64,000 bases of DNA, taken from positions 248,001 to 312,000 of the forward strand of contig CAWFCZ010000002.1 in the NCBI GenBank assembly GCA_963814355.1, in the 5' to 3' direction. This DNA is from JADGOV01 sp963814355. GTDB taxonomy: Bacteria > Actinomycetota > Actinomycetes > JADGOV01. The notes below the pieces were generated by a model, which searched no databases, was not told the DNA's origin, and worked only from the letters and a program-made list of their open reading frames with translations. Positions within the stretch are counted from its first letter, which is position 1; each line of letters begins with the position of its first letter. Both the position numbers and the translations under genes were made by a program. Shown here in pieces: positions 26,583 through 34,790 of the stretch.

Positions 26583-26726
26583 GGCTGTACCTGTTTCACC
26601 CGGTCACCATGACACGGTCGGGCGGTGTCGACAGCGCGAGTCCGATCGCTGTGGATAACTGCCAAGTCAGCCATCCACAGCACTAGGGTTCCGGTCGGCG
26701 GGCGGATGTCGGGCGGAGAGGATGTC
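26583..26726. promoter_or_regulatory. Divergent eccC/eccD control region with an inverted repeat
   Basis: The 144-nt gap must hold promoters for both arms of the secretion locus. It contains a perfect 8-bp inverted repeat, CTGTGGAT (26649-26656) and ATCCACAG (26673-26680), with a 16-nt spacer, so the arm centres are 24 bp apart. The left arm includes TGTGGATAA, the complement of the DnaA-box consensus TTATCCACA. The symmetry suggests a dimeric regulator acting on both directions; the DnaA-box match may be chance. Confidence 0.5.
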
Positions 26727-28058
26727 GTGCGATCACGGGTGTGCGTGCTCGCCGGGCGCGCCCGGGTGGACCTCGACGTACCGGCCGACGTGCCGGTGGC
26801 CGACCTACTCCCTGAGCTGGCCGCCCTCGCCGGGCTGACCGACAGCGAGGCGCTGCCGCGCGCTTGGGTCCTCTCCCGGGTCGGTGGACGACGCCTGGAG
26901 CCCGAGCACAGCCTGGCAGACTCCGGCGTGGCCGACGGCGCACTCCTCGAGCTGCTGCCCGCCCCCGAGGTACGGGTGGCGGTGGTCAGTGACCGGCTGG
27001 ACGAGGTAGCCGACGCGGCCCGCGATGATCGGGGGCCTTGGCGTCCGGCGCACCGACATCGGATCTTCGTCACCGGCGGCGCGGTGGTGCTGGCCGCGGC
27101 AGCCCCGATGGTCGCCACGGCCGGCCCGCCGGTGGTCGGCGCCGGTGCCGCTCTCCTGGTCGCCGTGCTGATCGGGCTCACCGCTGCGGGCCTCCGCCGC
27201 GCCGGCCGGCCGGGCGCCGCCGCCGCGGCGGCCGGCAGTGGACTGGCCTGGTGGGCGGCGACCGGGGTGACGATCGCTGTGGTGAGTTCCGCTCCGGCCG
27301 CCGTGCACCTGGCCGATGCCGCCCTCGGGCTGCTGATCGGAGCGATCCTGGGCGCTCTGGCGAGCGGTACACCGGCACCTTTGGCCGGCGCCGGTCTCAC
27401 CGCCGGCCTGACCCTGGTGGGCGCGATGGCGGCCGCGGGCGGCCTCTCGCCGCCGGCCGCCGCCGCGGTGGTCGCCCTGATCGCCGCCACGCTTCCGGCG
27501 ATGGTGCCGGGGGTGGTGGTCCGGGCCGGCGGCGTCGAGCGGTACGTCGAGGCGGGTCGGCTACCTGCGCCGGGCGACGCCTGCTCGGAGCAGCCGAGCC
27601 CGGCGGCGGTCGTGGTGCGGCGAGCGCGGACGTTGTCCACCTGGTTGCTCGCCGGAGATCTCATCGCCCTGGCCGCAGCGTGTGCGGTACTGGGCGCCGC
27701 CGGTGGCGGTTGGGGGGTCGCGCTAGGCCTGCTCGCTGCCGCCGCGGCTGCCTTGCGGTCGCGCTTGTTCCGATCGGCCGCCGAGGTTATCGTGCTCGTC
27801 GCCGGCGCCTTGCTATCCGCCGGTGCGCTGACGGCGACGGTTGCCATCGGCCTGCACAGTGACAACCTGCGGTTGCTGGGGATCGGCACCGCGGTGGTCG
27901 GCGCAGCGCTGCTGGCAGTGGCCCCGGTTGGCCAGGACGGTGGGCCGCGAACCGCTCGGCGTCTCGATCGGGTCCGGGTCGCGGTGGATATGGCACTCGT
28001 ACCGGTGGCCCTCGGTGCCCTCGGGGTGTATTCCGCGCTCCGGCACACCAGCGGTTAA
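26727..28058 (+). CDS. eccD: Type VII secretion integral membrane protein EccD
   Basis: 443 residues from GTG 26727, which has GGAGAGG a few nt upstream; a longer frame from 26706 or 26625 is less likely. Residues 1-80 form the ubiquitin-like (YukD) cytoplasmic domain (VCVLAGRARVDLDVPADVPVADLL). About eleven TM helices follow from residue 115 on. This is the EccD layout, the membrane channel component that dimerises in the ESX core complex. It starts the plus-strand arm opposite eccC. Confidence 0.9.
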   Translation: MRSRVCVLAGRARVDLDVPADVPVADLLPELAALAGLTDSEALPRAWVLSRVGGRRLEPEHSLADSGVADGALLELLPAPEVRVAVVSDRLDEVADAARDDRGPWRPAHRHRIFVTGGAVVLAAAAPMVATAGPPVVGAGAALLVAVLIGLTAAGLRRAGRPGAAAAAAGSGLAWWAATGVTIAVVSSAPAAVHLADAALGLLIGAILGALASGTPAPLAGAGLTAGLTLVGAMAAAGGLSPPAAAAVVALIAATLPAMVPGVVVRAGGVERYVEAGRLPAPGDACSEQPSPAAVVVRRARTLSTWLLAGDLIALAAACAVLGAAGGGWGVALGLLAAAAAALRSRLFRSAAEVIVLVAGALLSAGALTATVAIGLHSDNLRLLGIGTAVVGAALLAVAPVGQDGGPRTARRLDRVRVAVDMALVPVALGALGVYSALRHTSG

Positions 28059-28074
28059 CCACAGCCTCCCCGAT

Positions 28075-28092
28075 GCCAGGCCCCTGGCTTTT
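28075..28092 (+). terminator. Weak hairpin with T-run after eccD
   Basis: GCCAG-GCCC-CTGGC followed by TTTT, 17 nt after the eccD stop. The stem is only 5 bp, so termination would be partial. It could lower readthrough from eccD into the WXG100 genes, which have their own promoter. Confidence 0.45.
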
Positions 28093-28113
28093 CCACCGGA
28101 CTGCAATGCCGGA

Positions 28114-28142
28114 TTGACCGCGCGGTGCTACCCGGGTGCTAT
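28114..28142 (+). promoter_or_regulatory. Sigma-70-type promoter for the WXG100 pair
   Basis: TTGACC (28114-28119), a 17-nt spacer, then TGCTAT (28137-28142) fit a housekeeping -35/-10 pair. The start of transcription would be near 28149, giving a leader of about 54 nt before the first WXG100 ATG. It lies just after the weak terminator, which supports separate, stronger expression of the substrates. Confidence 0.6.
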
Positions 28143-28202
28143 GGACGCGCCGGAGCCCGAAGGTTCCCGGCTCGTCCCGCCGATCCACGTCAGGGAGCGC
28201 TC

Positions 28203-28532
28203 ATGGCATCTGGTCAGTTCACCACTGCGACCACCGTCCTCACCCGCGCGGAGAGCGAGGTGGCTTCAGTGCACACTTCGATCAACAACCGCCTGACGGC
28301 GCTGCAGGCCGCGCTGGCCACGATGCTCCGGGGCTGGCAGGGCCAGGGCGCTGACGGCGCCAACGTCCTGATCACCCGGGTGCATGCGGACGGTGAGCTG
28401 CTCAACAAGGCCCTCGACGGTATCGCCAGGGCGCTCGGTCAAAGTGGCCGCAACTATGACAAGACCGATTCCAGTACGCACGGCGACCTGTCCGCCATGG
28501 CCGCCCGGCTCGGCGGTGGGCTCAGCCGGTGA
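28203..28532 (+). CDS. WXG100 family type VII secretion substrate (CFP-10/ESAT-6 like), first of pair
   Basis: 109 residues from ATG 28203 with AGGGAGC upstream. It is a helix-turn-helix hairpin with the turn W45-Q-G47. The C-terminus carries Y85-D-K-T-D89, the YxxxD export signal. It is slightly long for the family (about 100) because of a Gly/Ser tail. Together with the next gene it should form a heterodimer exported by the EccBCD complex. Confidence 0.88.
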   Translation: MASGQFTTATTVLTRAESEVASVHTSINNRLTALQAALATMLRGWQGQGADGANVLITRVHADGELLNKALDGIARALGQSGRNYDKTDSSTHGDLSAMAARLGGGLSR

Positions 28533-28604
28533 CCGCCGCAAGCCCCCATCTCGCCTCAGGCCCGCACCCCACACCCGCAACTCAGGCCCGACCAAGGAGC
28601 AGCC

Positions 28605-28898
28605 ATGAGTGACGCCATCCATGTCCAGTTCTCGGCGATCAGCGCCGGGTCTGCCGAGATCGAAGCCATCGCCGCCCAGATCAAGAACGACCTCCATCAC
28701 CTCGAACAGGTGCTCGCCCCGGTGGTCCGGACCTGGTCAGGTGACGCTTTTGCCGCCTACCAGCGGCTCCAGCAGCAGTGGAACACCGCGGCCGACGACA
28801 TCGCCCGGGTCACGCAGGAGGTGAGCGTGGCGCTCGACACGACGCACGGCAACTACCGGCGAACGGAGGACACCAACCAGAGCATGTGGGCGCACTGA
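28605..28898 (+). CDS. WXG100 family type VII secretion substrate, second of pair
   Basis: 97 residues from ATG 28605 with AAGGAG 6 nt upstream, the best ribosome binding site in the locus. The turn is W44-S-G46 and the C-terminal signal is Y84-R-R-T-E88. It is the canonical partner of the preceding WXG100 protein, 72 nt upstream. Both partners carry a YxxxD/E signal, whereas in CFP-10/ESAT-6 usually one does. Confidence 0.9.
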   Translation: MSDAIHVQFSAISAGSAEIEAIAAQIKNDLHHLEQVLAPVVRTWSGDAFAAYQRLQQQWNTAADDIARVTQEVSVALDTTHGNYRRTEDTNQSMWAH

Positions 28899-28981
28899 GC
28901 CGGCAGTCCCGGCTCGCCCGACCGTCCGGCCCATCCCGTTCCGCCCGTCCGCCCGTCCGTCCATCCGCGAAGGATTCGATC

Positions 28982-30052
28982 ATGACCTCCGACCGCGAAG
29001 AACTCGACGCCCTTGACCTGCGCCGACGGCTCACGGTCTCGGCATTCTCCTCCGGCGGGGCGACCACGGACCGGTTGGCCGGCCGGCGCGCCGGCGCCGG
29101 ACTTGCCCTGGGAATCGTCATCGGCATCCTGGGGGTCGGTGGTGTCCTGCTGCCGCGCCTGGTCGCTACCGGCCGGCCGAAGCCTGCCAGGCAGGACGCC
29201 GTTGCGGTTGACAATGCTGCCAACGTCCGCCCTCAGCCCGGCCTCACCGCGTCCCTGGTGGCACCCACTCCGACCGGTTCTCTCGTCCCGGTAGACACCC
29301 CGGCCGGGCCGGCTTGGGCAGACTCCTCGGACGCGGCCACCTCGCCGGCCGCCGAAGCGTCCACCACCGGCCAGGCGCCGCCAACGGTCGACAGTGCGGG
29401 GGTGCCCGCGGCGGCCCCAAGTCCTGCACCGGCGGCGGTGCCGCCGGCCCGCGTGACGCACGCTTCGCCGCCCCGAAGTCCGACTGTGCAGGCTCTGTGC
29501 CAGCAACTCATTCCGACGGGGGTGGGACGGGTCACGACCCGGCGCATCGAGGTGGAGTCGGGCAGCGAGGTCGGTGTGCTGGTCCGTCCGGCCGGAGGGC
29601 CAGCCACGGCGTACCTGGTCCTGAGCCGACGTGTGTACCGGATCGGGGACACCCGCTCCCTGATAGCGCTGGGCTACCGCGCAGCGGACGTGCGAGGGGT
29701 AACCAGCGCCTGGTTTGCCCGGCTCTCACCCGGCGCACCCTTCGCCGCCCCGTTGGCCGGCCGGGTACTTCACGATGTCGCCGGGCACGCGTACTACCTA
29801 TGGGACGGTCGGATGGTGCACCGGGTCCAGGGACTGACGACGCTGCTGGTGGCCGTCCGCAGCGGCGGGAGCCCGCAGCCCGTGTCCCACGACTGGGTGA
29901 CCCGACACCGCCACGGCACTCGGGTGCGCGCGGCTGGTCTCCCGCCCGCACCGCCACCGGTGGTGGCACCAGGACGGGGCGCCCTTCTCGCCTGCCTCCC
30001 GCTGGACGGCCGAGCCGGTGTCCGGATCCTCGGCGCCCCCAACCTCGGCTGA
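28982..30052 (+). CDS. EccB-like type VII secretion membrane protein
   Basis: 356 residues from ATG 28982 with GAAGGA 8 nt upstream. A short cytoplasmic segment precedes one TM helix (about 39-61, AGLALGIVIGILGVGGVLL). A low-complexity Ala/Pro/Thr linker (about 75-160) and an exported C-terminal domain follow. The segment AYLVLSRRVYRIGDTRSLIALGYRAADV, read here in parts, resembles EccB repeat domains. EccB is normally near 480-500 residues, so this copy is short and divergent. A role in the periplasmic part of the core complex is likely from context. No mycosin or EccE gene follows. Confidence 0.68.
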   Translation: MTSDREELDALDLRRRLTVSAFSSGGATTDRLAGRRAGAGLALGIVIGILGVGGVLLPRLVATGRPKPARQDAVAVDNAANVRPQPGLTASLVAPTPTGSLVPVDTPAGPAWADSSDAATSPAAEASTTGQAPPTVDSAGVPAAAPSPAPAAVPPARVTHASPPRSPTVQALCQQLIPTGVGRVTTRRIEVESGSEVGVLVRPAGGPATAYLVLSRRVYRIGDTRSLIALGYRAADVRGVTSAWFARLSPGAPFAAPLAGRVLHDVAGHAYYLWDGRMVHRVQGLTTLLVAVRSGGSPQPVSHDWVTRHRHGTRVRAAGLPPAPPPVVAPGRGALLACLPLDGRAGVRILGAPNLG

Positions 30053-30070
30053 TGACCCGGTGGAGGGCTG

Positions 30071-30100
30071 GCCGCGCAACGCGAGGCAGCGTTACGCGGC
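30071..30100. terminator. Bidirectional hairpin between eccB-like gene and leuA
   Basis: GCCGCG-C-AACGC-GAGGCA-GCGTT-A-CGCGGC: a 6+5-bp stem with one C/A mismatch, in the 61-nt gap between convergent genes. It could stop transcription from both sides; there is no U-run on either strand. Confidence 0.6.
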
Positions 30101-30113
30101 TCCGGCCGCCGCC

Positions 30114-31739
30114 CTACGGCTTGTCGGTCCGGTGCGGCACCGCGGTGCCGGCGACCACCTTGTTGATGGCGTGCAGGAAGGCCCGGGCGCTGGCCTCCAC
30201 CACATCGGTAGAGACGCCTCTCGCGTTGACCCGCTGACCGGCCGCCTCGACCTGGACGGCGACATCGCCTACCGCGTCGCTGCCCGCGGTGACTGCGGAG
30301 ACCTGAAAACTCAGCAGCGAGGCATCGACGCCGACCGCCTTGGCGACCGCGTTGCAGGCTGCGTCGATCATGCCGTCTCCGGTGCCGTCGGCTTCGGCGG
30401 TCTCCCCGCCCCTGGCCAATCCGACGGTGGCGCGTGGCGCGGTGTCGGTGCCACCGGCGACCGCCAGCCAGGAGAACGTCCAGACGCTCCCCGCCGCGGC
30501 CGCGTCTTCGCCGGACTCCTCGGTGGCGATTGCCGCCAAGTCGGAATCGGTCAGCGTCGCCTTGCGATCGGCGAGTGCCTTGAACCGGGCGAACGCCCGG
30601 TCGAGCGCGGGACCCTCCAGGTCGAAGCCGAGCGCGGTAACCGCCTCGATGAACGCGTGCCGCCCGGAGTGCTTGCCCAATACGATGCGGTTGCCGGCCA
30701 GGCCGATGTCGGCCGGGTTCATGATCTCGTACGTGGTGCGCTCCATCAGCACGCCGTGCTGGTGGATCCCGCTCTCGTGGCTGAACGCGTTGGCGCCGAT
30801 CACCGCCTTGTTGGGCTGCACCGGGTAGCCGCTGAGCATCGAAACCAGCCGGGACGTGCGGGTGATCTCCTGAGTGCGTACCCCGGTGTGCAGTCCGAGG
30901 GTCGGCGCGTGGGTACGCAGGGCCATCACCACCTCCTCCAGCGCGGTGTTGCCGGCCCGCTCCCCCACGCCGTTGACACAGACCTCCACCTGCCGGGCGC
31001 CGGCCCGGACGGCGGCCAGGGAGTTCGCGGTGGCCAGCCCGAGGTCGTTGTGGCAGTGCACGCTCCAGGTGACCCGGTCCGCATTGGGCACCCGGGCCCA
31101 CAACGCGTCCAGGATGGAGACGAACTCCGGCGGCAGGACGAAGCCGACGGTGTCCGGGACGTTGATCGTGGTGGCGCCGTTCTCCACCGCCGCAGCGAAG
31201 ACGTCGATGAGGAAGTCGAGTTCGGTGCGGGTGGCGTCCTCGGCGGAGAACTCGACGTCGTCGGTGAACGACGCCGCCTGGGCGACCGCGCGTGCGGTTT
31301 CGGCGAGTACCTCGGCCGCGCTCATCCGCAGCTTCTTCTCCCGGTGAATGGGCGAGGTGGAGATAAACGTGTGCAGCCGCGGCCGTTCGGCCGCCTTGAT
31401 GGCGTCCCAGGCGGTGGCCACGTCCTCCTCCCGGGTCCGGCACAGCGCGGCCACGCCGGTGCCGGTGATGGTGCCGGCGATCGCCTCGACACCGGCGAAG
31501 TCGCCCGGGCTGGCGATCGGGAAGCCGGCCTCGATGACGTCCACGCCCAGGCGGGCCAACTGTTCGGCTATCTCGACCTTCTCCGACACGGAGTAGGCGA
31601 TGCCCGGCGCCTGCTCACCGTCGCGCAATGTGGTGTCGAAGACCACCACCCGGTTCGGGTCTTCGAAGGCGGTGTACGGAGGGTACAGATCTGGCACAGG
31701 CACGATTGCTGCGTGGTCGACTGCTGCGTGCTGGGTCAC
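30114..31739 (-). CDS. leuA: 2-isopropylmalate synthase
   Basis: 541 residues from GTG 31739 with AGGAG upstream. It commits 2-ketoisovalerate to leucine. The motifs DTTLRDGEQAPGIAYS and HCHNDLGLATANSLAAVRAG give the metal site, and SHESGIHQHGVL is the second HxH region. A C-terminal LeuA dimer domain (about 410-530) confers leucine feedback inhibition in this family. The two LeuA-type marks, GEQAPG and HNDLG, separate it from cimA at 10.5-12.2 kb. Upstream lie a Leu-rich leader peptide and a terminator hairpin, so expression is probably attenuated by leucyl-tRNA supply. Confidence 0.96.
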   Translation of the reverse strand: MTQHAAVDHAAIVPVPDLYPPYTAFEDPNRVVVFDTTLRDGEQAPGIAYSVSEKVEIAEQLARLGVDVIEAGFPIASPGDFAGVEAIAGTITGTGVAALCRTREEDVATAWDAIKAAERPRLHTFISTSPIHREKKLRMSAAEVLAETARAVAQAASFTDDVEFSAEDATRTELDFLIDVFAAAVENGATTINVPDTVGFVLPPEFVSILDALWARVPNADRVTWSVHCHNDLGLATANSLAAVRAGARQVEVCVNGVGERAGNTALEEVVMALRTHAPTLGLHTGVRTQEITRTSRLVSMLSGYPVQPNKAVIGANAFSHESGIHQHGVLMERTTYEIMNPADIGLAGNRIVLGKHSGRHAFIEAVTALGFDLEGPALDRAFARFKALADRKATLTDSDLAAIATEESGEDAAAAGSVWTFSWLAVAGGTDTAPRATVGLARGGETAEADGTGDGMIDAACNAVAKAVGVDASLLSFQVSAVTAGSDAVGDVAVQVEAAGQRVNARGVSTDVVEASARAFLHAINKVVAGTAVPHRTDKP

Positions 31740-31791
31740 TGGGTGCGGCTCCTGCCGGTCGATGGGTTCACAGCCGGCACACGCCGAAACC

Positions 31792-31830
31792 CCGCGACGG
31801 GGGAGCCAGCCGGTCTAGGCCCCGTCGCGG
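31792..31830 (-). terminator. leuA attenuator hairpin
   Basis: CCGCGACGGGG (31830-31820) pairs perfectly over 11 bp with CCCCGTCGCGG (31802-31792), with a 17-nt loop and GGTTTCGG downstream. The first arm overlaps the last codons of the leader peptide (Cys-Arg-Asp-Gly-Ala). A ribosome stalled on the Leu codons would leave it free to form other pairs; this is the usual attenuator geometry. Confidence 0.75.
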
Positions 31831-31859
31831 CAGCGAAGCAGCAGCCGCCAGGTACGCAT
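31815..31859 (-). CDS. leuA leader peptide (MRTWRLLLRCRDGA)
   Basis: A 14-codon frame from ATG 31859 to TAG, with three consecutive Leu codons (CTG-CTG-CTT) at positions 6-8. It lies 120 nt upstream of leuA and overlaps the attenuator hairpin. A -10-like TAAGGT ends 7 nt before the ATG, so the transcript may start at or next to the start codon. It fits ribosome-mediated attenuation of leucine genes. Confidence 0.8.
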   Translation of the reverse strand: MRTWRLLLRCRDGA

Positions 31860-31866
31860 CCCGGTC

Positions 31867-31872
31867 ACCTTA
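31867..31872 (-). promoter_or_regulatory. -10 element of the leuA leader promoter
   Basis: TAAGGT on the minus strand, ending 7 nt before the leader ATG. It matches TANNNT. No good -35 is visible 17-18 nt further up (CATGAT). The spacing predicts a leaderless or nearly leaderless start for the leader peptide. Confidence 0.5.
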
Positions 31873-31986
31873 GCGCACCCTGGCGGCCAGATCATGGAAC
31901 GGGCCACCAGCACGCCGTACGATGCCGGCCATGCCGACCCGTGCAGAGGGTGCTTGCGCATACGGCCAGCCCTCCGCTGGGGCGAC

Positions 31987-32412
31987 TCACCCGGGTTTCC
32001 CGGTCAGCGCGCCGTTCAGGAGAGCCTGCGCCAACCAGGACATCAGGGCAACGGCTTCGGCTGTGGTCAGGCCAGCGCCATCGGTTAGCCAAACAAGGGC
32101 CTCGATACCGATAGCACTGCGGATCGCCAGGGCCAGCTGATGGATCGCCTGGTCCGACAGTTGACCACGCAGTGGCGACAATGCCTCAGCTATCCATCCA
32201 ATGGCCCGGCCTTGTCGCAGCGGCAGCCCGCTTCGTTCCGCGGCCTTGGTCTGGAGCGATAGCCGCAGCATGGTTCGCTGCTGTTCTTCAGTCTCCACTA
32301 TCTGCTGGTTGAGCGCTGTGACGACCGCCGCCAACCTTTCGGCTGGGTCTGCCGGGGGATCCGCCGGTAACAGCGAGTGGACTCCGGTCTCGGGGTGGGC
32401 CGAGCGCAGATC
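31987..32412 (-). pseudogene. TetR-family regulator remnant (C-terminal ligand domain only)
   Basis: The frame ending at 31987 encodes a segment typical of a TetR C-terminal domain: QQRTMLRLSLQ, RQGRAIGWIAEALSPL and IRSAIGIEALVWLTD. Upstream the match continues through AHPETGVHSLLPADPP to about 32412, without a start codon other than a TTG at 32334. No helix-turn-helix (such as YRYFP or its context) is found in any frame to 32640. The DNA-binding half is missing, so this is most likely a decayed gene. The rest of 31873-32640 holds nothing I can assign. Confidence 0.6.
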
Positions 32413-32640
32413 TGACGGTGTCCGAGCCGGTGGACTTCTCCCGGGTGCGCGTCTCGGCGGCCCAAAACAGCGGGATCGAGATGCTTGGGCCCCCTCCCTT
32501 CGCGCAGTAGTCGCATCGTCGAGACCGGATGTGGCCTTGACGCTGGCTCGCCGCGCTGTCGGTTGCCGCCTCGAGCGATGACTTTCTGGCGAATGTGACG
32601 TCTGTCCTGTTAGCCGTTACCGCCTTCCGCAAGGAGAATC

Positions 32641-33234
32641 ATGTTCGATTTGGAACCGGCGACCCGCACGCTGACCGAGATCGTCCAGGGCGTACGCGAC
32701 GACCAACTGACTGCGCCGACCCCCTGCGTCGAGGCCAGCGTGGGCGATCTCCTCGACCACGTCGACGGCCTGTCGCTGGCCTTCACCGCCGCCGCGACGA
32801 AGACCCCGCTCGAGGGTGCCGCCAGTCAGGCATCGGCCGACGCCACCCGGCTCGGGGCGGACTGGCGCACCAGGATCCCGCAGCGGCTGACCGAGTTGGC
32901 CAACGCCTGGCGTCACGAGACGGCGTGGACCGGGATGACGCGGGCCGCGGGCCTCGACCTGCCGGGCGACCTCACCGGCATCATCGCCCTGAACGAGGTC
33001 CTGGTGCACGGGTGGGACATCGCCGTCGCCAGCGGACAGCCTTATGCCTGCGAGCCGGACCTGGTTCGCCTTGCCTACGGCTTCGTCTCGGCGTCGGTCG
33101 CGGAGAACCCGCAGGGCAGCCCGGGACTGTTCGGCCCGCCGGTACCTGTCCCGCACAACGCCCCGGTGCTCGATCAGCTCCTCGGCCTGTCGGGCCGGGA
33201 CCCGGCGTGGCGGGCCGGGCCGATAAGGGGCTGA
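32641..33234 (+). CDS. Mycothiol-dependent maleylpyruvate-isomerase-like (TIGR03086 family) metal-binding protein
   Basis: 197 residues from ATG 32641 with AAGGAG 5 nt upstream. The N-terminal DinB-like four-helix bundle has an early His (LLDHVDGL) and the HGWDIAVASG segment typical of TIGR03086 proteins, which bind a divalent metal and probably mycothiol. Function is unknown; some relatives isomerise maleylpyruvate. It stands alone between the TetR remnant and a convergent amino acid permease. Confidence 0.85.
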   Translation: MFDLEPATRTLTEIVQGVRDDQLTAPTPCVEASVGDLLDHVDGLSLAFTAAATKTPLEGAASQASADATRLGADWRTRIPQRLTELANAWRHETAWTGMTRAAGLDLPGDLTGIIALNEVLVHGWDIAVASGQPYACEPDLVRLAYGFVSASVAENPQGSPGLFGPPVPVPHNAPVLDQLLGLSGRDPAWRAGPIRG

Positions 33235-33259
33235 GTTGCACTCGCCTCCCGGCCTCACC

Positions 33260-34699
33260 TCAGGACTCGTCGGTGTAGACCACCTCCCCCCGGCCCAGCT
33301 TGCTGTGCCGGTAGCCGTAGAACGCGTAGATCAGCGTGCCGATGCAGAACCAGACGAAGAATCGGATCCAGGTGGCGACCTGGAGTTGGGTGACCAACCA
33401 GATGGAGAACCCGATGCCGAGCAACGGCGTCACCGGCATGAACGGCGTCCGGAAGGTACGAGGCAGGTCCGGGGACCGGTACCGCAGGATGATCACTGCG
33501 GCGGAGACCACGACGAAGGCCAGCAGGATGCCGATGTTGGTGAGCTCGGCCGCGTCCCCGATCGGGACGAAGCCGGCGATCAGCGCCGAGACGATCCCGA
33601 CGATCCACACCGGTCGCGACGGTGAGTTGCGGGCGTTGGTCTTCGCGAACCACTCCGGCAGCAATCCGTCACGGGCGATGGCGTACCAGACCCGGGATGC
33701 GCCGAGGGAAAAGGAGAACAGCACGGTAATGATGCCGACGATCGCGCCGACGGCGACCACCTTCGCGAAGGTGGGTCGGCCGACCATCTCGAAGGCGACC
33801 CCGAAGGCCGCCTTGTCCGCGAGTTGGGTGTACTTCTGCATGCCGGTGAGCACCGTGGCCGCCAGCAGGTAGAGCACCATGGCGATCGCCAGGGAGTACA
33901 CGATGGCCTTGGGCAGGTTGCGTTCGGCGTCCTTGCTCTCCTCCGCCGCGGTGCTCATCGCGTCATAGCCGAAGACCGCGAAGAAAACCGTGGCGGCCCC
34001 GGTCGCGGCCCCGGAGAAGCCGTACGGGAAGTACGGGGAGAGGTTGTCGGACTTGATGTAGAAGACGCCGACAACGATCACGGCCAATACGATGGCGATC
34101 TTGACGAAGACCAGGTAGGTCTCCACCCGCGCGCTGCTCTTGATGCCCCGGTTGAGCAACCAGGCCACGCCGAGGCAGAGGACCATCGCGAACAGGTCGA
34201 GCTTGTGCCCACCGCCGGTGCCCGGCGCACCCAGCATCCACGCCGGCAGGGTGACGCCGAAGCTGTCGACCAGGAAGCCGACGTACTGCGAGACGCCGAT
34301 GGCGACCACCGCGACGATCGCGGTGTACTCCAGCAGCAGATCCCAGCCGATGAACCAGCCGACCGACTCACCGAGCACCGCGTAGCCGTAGGTGTAGGCC
34401 GAGCCGGCCTTCGGGATCAGGCCGCCGAACTCGGCATAGGACAGTGCGGCGCAGGCGCTGGCGAAACCGGCGATGATGAAGGAGATCGACACCGCCGGTC
34501 CAGCGTCGGCTTTGGCGACCGGCCCGGCGAGCGCGAAGATGCCGGCCCCGATGATCGCCCCGAGGCCGATCGCGGTGAGTTGCCACAACCCGATACTGCG
34601 CTCGAGCCCGCTGTCCTGCTCGTCGTCCTCGATCGGCTTGCGCCGGAAGATTCCGGTGGTCTGCACCGCACCGGCTCGGATCGGGCGCGCGTCCGCCAT
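33260..34699 (-). CDS. APC-family amino acid permease
   Basis: 479 residues from ATG 34699 (MADARP) with GGGAGG 7 nt upstream; a GTG at 34723 is also open. Twelve TM helices are visible. The first has the APC substrate motif GAIIGAGIFALAG, and helix 3 to 4 carries EFGGLIPKAGSAYTY. The CAT/YfnA-like branch moves cationic or broad-range amino acids by proton symport or exchange. It is divergent from the MFS gene and shares its upstream region, but no regulator-binding site near its own start is evident. Confidence 0.92.
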   Translation of the reverse strand: MADARPIRAGAVQTTGIFRRKPIEDDEQDSGLERSIGLWQLTAIGLGAIIGAGIFALAGPVAKADAGPAVSISFIIAGFASACAALSYAEFGGLIPKAGSAYTYGYAVLGESVGWFIGWDLLLEYTAIVAVVAIGVSQYVGFLVDSFGVTLPAWMLGAPGTGGGHKLDLFAMVLCLGVAWLLNRGIKSSARVETYLVFVKIAIVLAVIVVGVFYIKSDNLSPYFPYGFSGAATGAATVFFAVFGYDAMSTAAEESKDAERNLPKAIVYSLAIAMVLYLLAATVLTGMQKYTQLADKAAFGVAFEMVGRPTFAKVVAVGAIVGIITVLFSFSLGASRVWYAIARDGLLPEWFAKTNARNSPSRPVWIVGIVSALIAGFVPIGDAAELTNIGILLAFVVVSAAVIILRYRSPDLPRTFRTPFMPVTPLLGIGFSIWLVTQLQVATWIRFFVWFCIGTLIYAFYGYRHSKLGRGEVVYTDES

Positions 34700-34790
34700 G
34701 CCTGAACCTCCCGTCGTACTCACCGGCAGTGCAGCCGGGTCAGCGCAAGGTTTCAGACCGGACGCCCGACGTCAATCCCCGGGTTCACGA

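Noticed and set aside
26651..26660. DnaA box and possible replication origin between eccC and eccD
   Set aside because: A single box in a 144-nt gap with no AT-rich stretch and no dnaA or dnaN nearby; chance or a regulator site is more likely.
26579..28048. 489-residue minus-strand ORF opposite eccD
   Set aside because: Low-complexity Ala/Arg/Thr composition and no recognisable domain; eccD is the real gene.
31690..31880. T-box riboswitch before leuA
   Set aside because: No T-box sequence or specifier stem is seen; the Leu-rich leader peptide plus hairpin explains the region.
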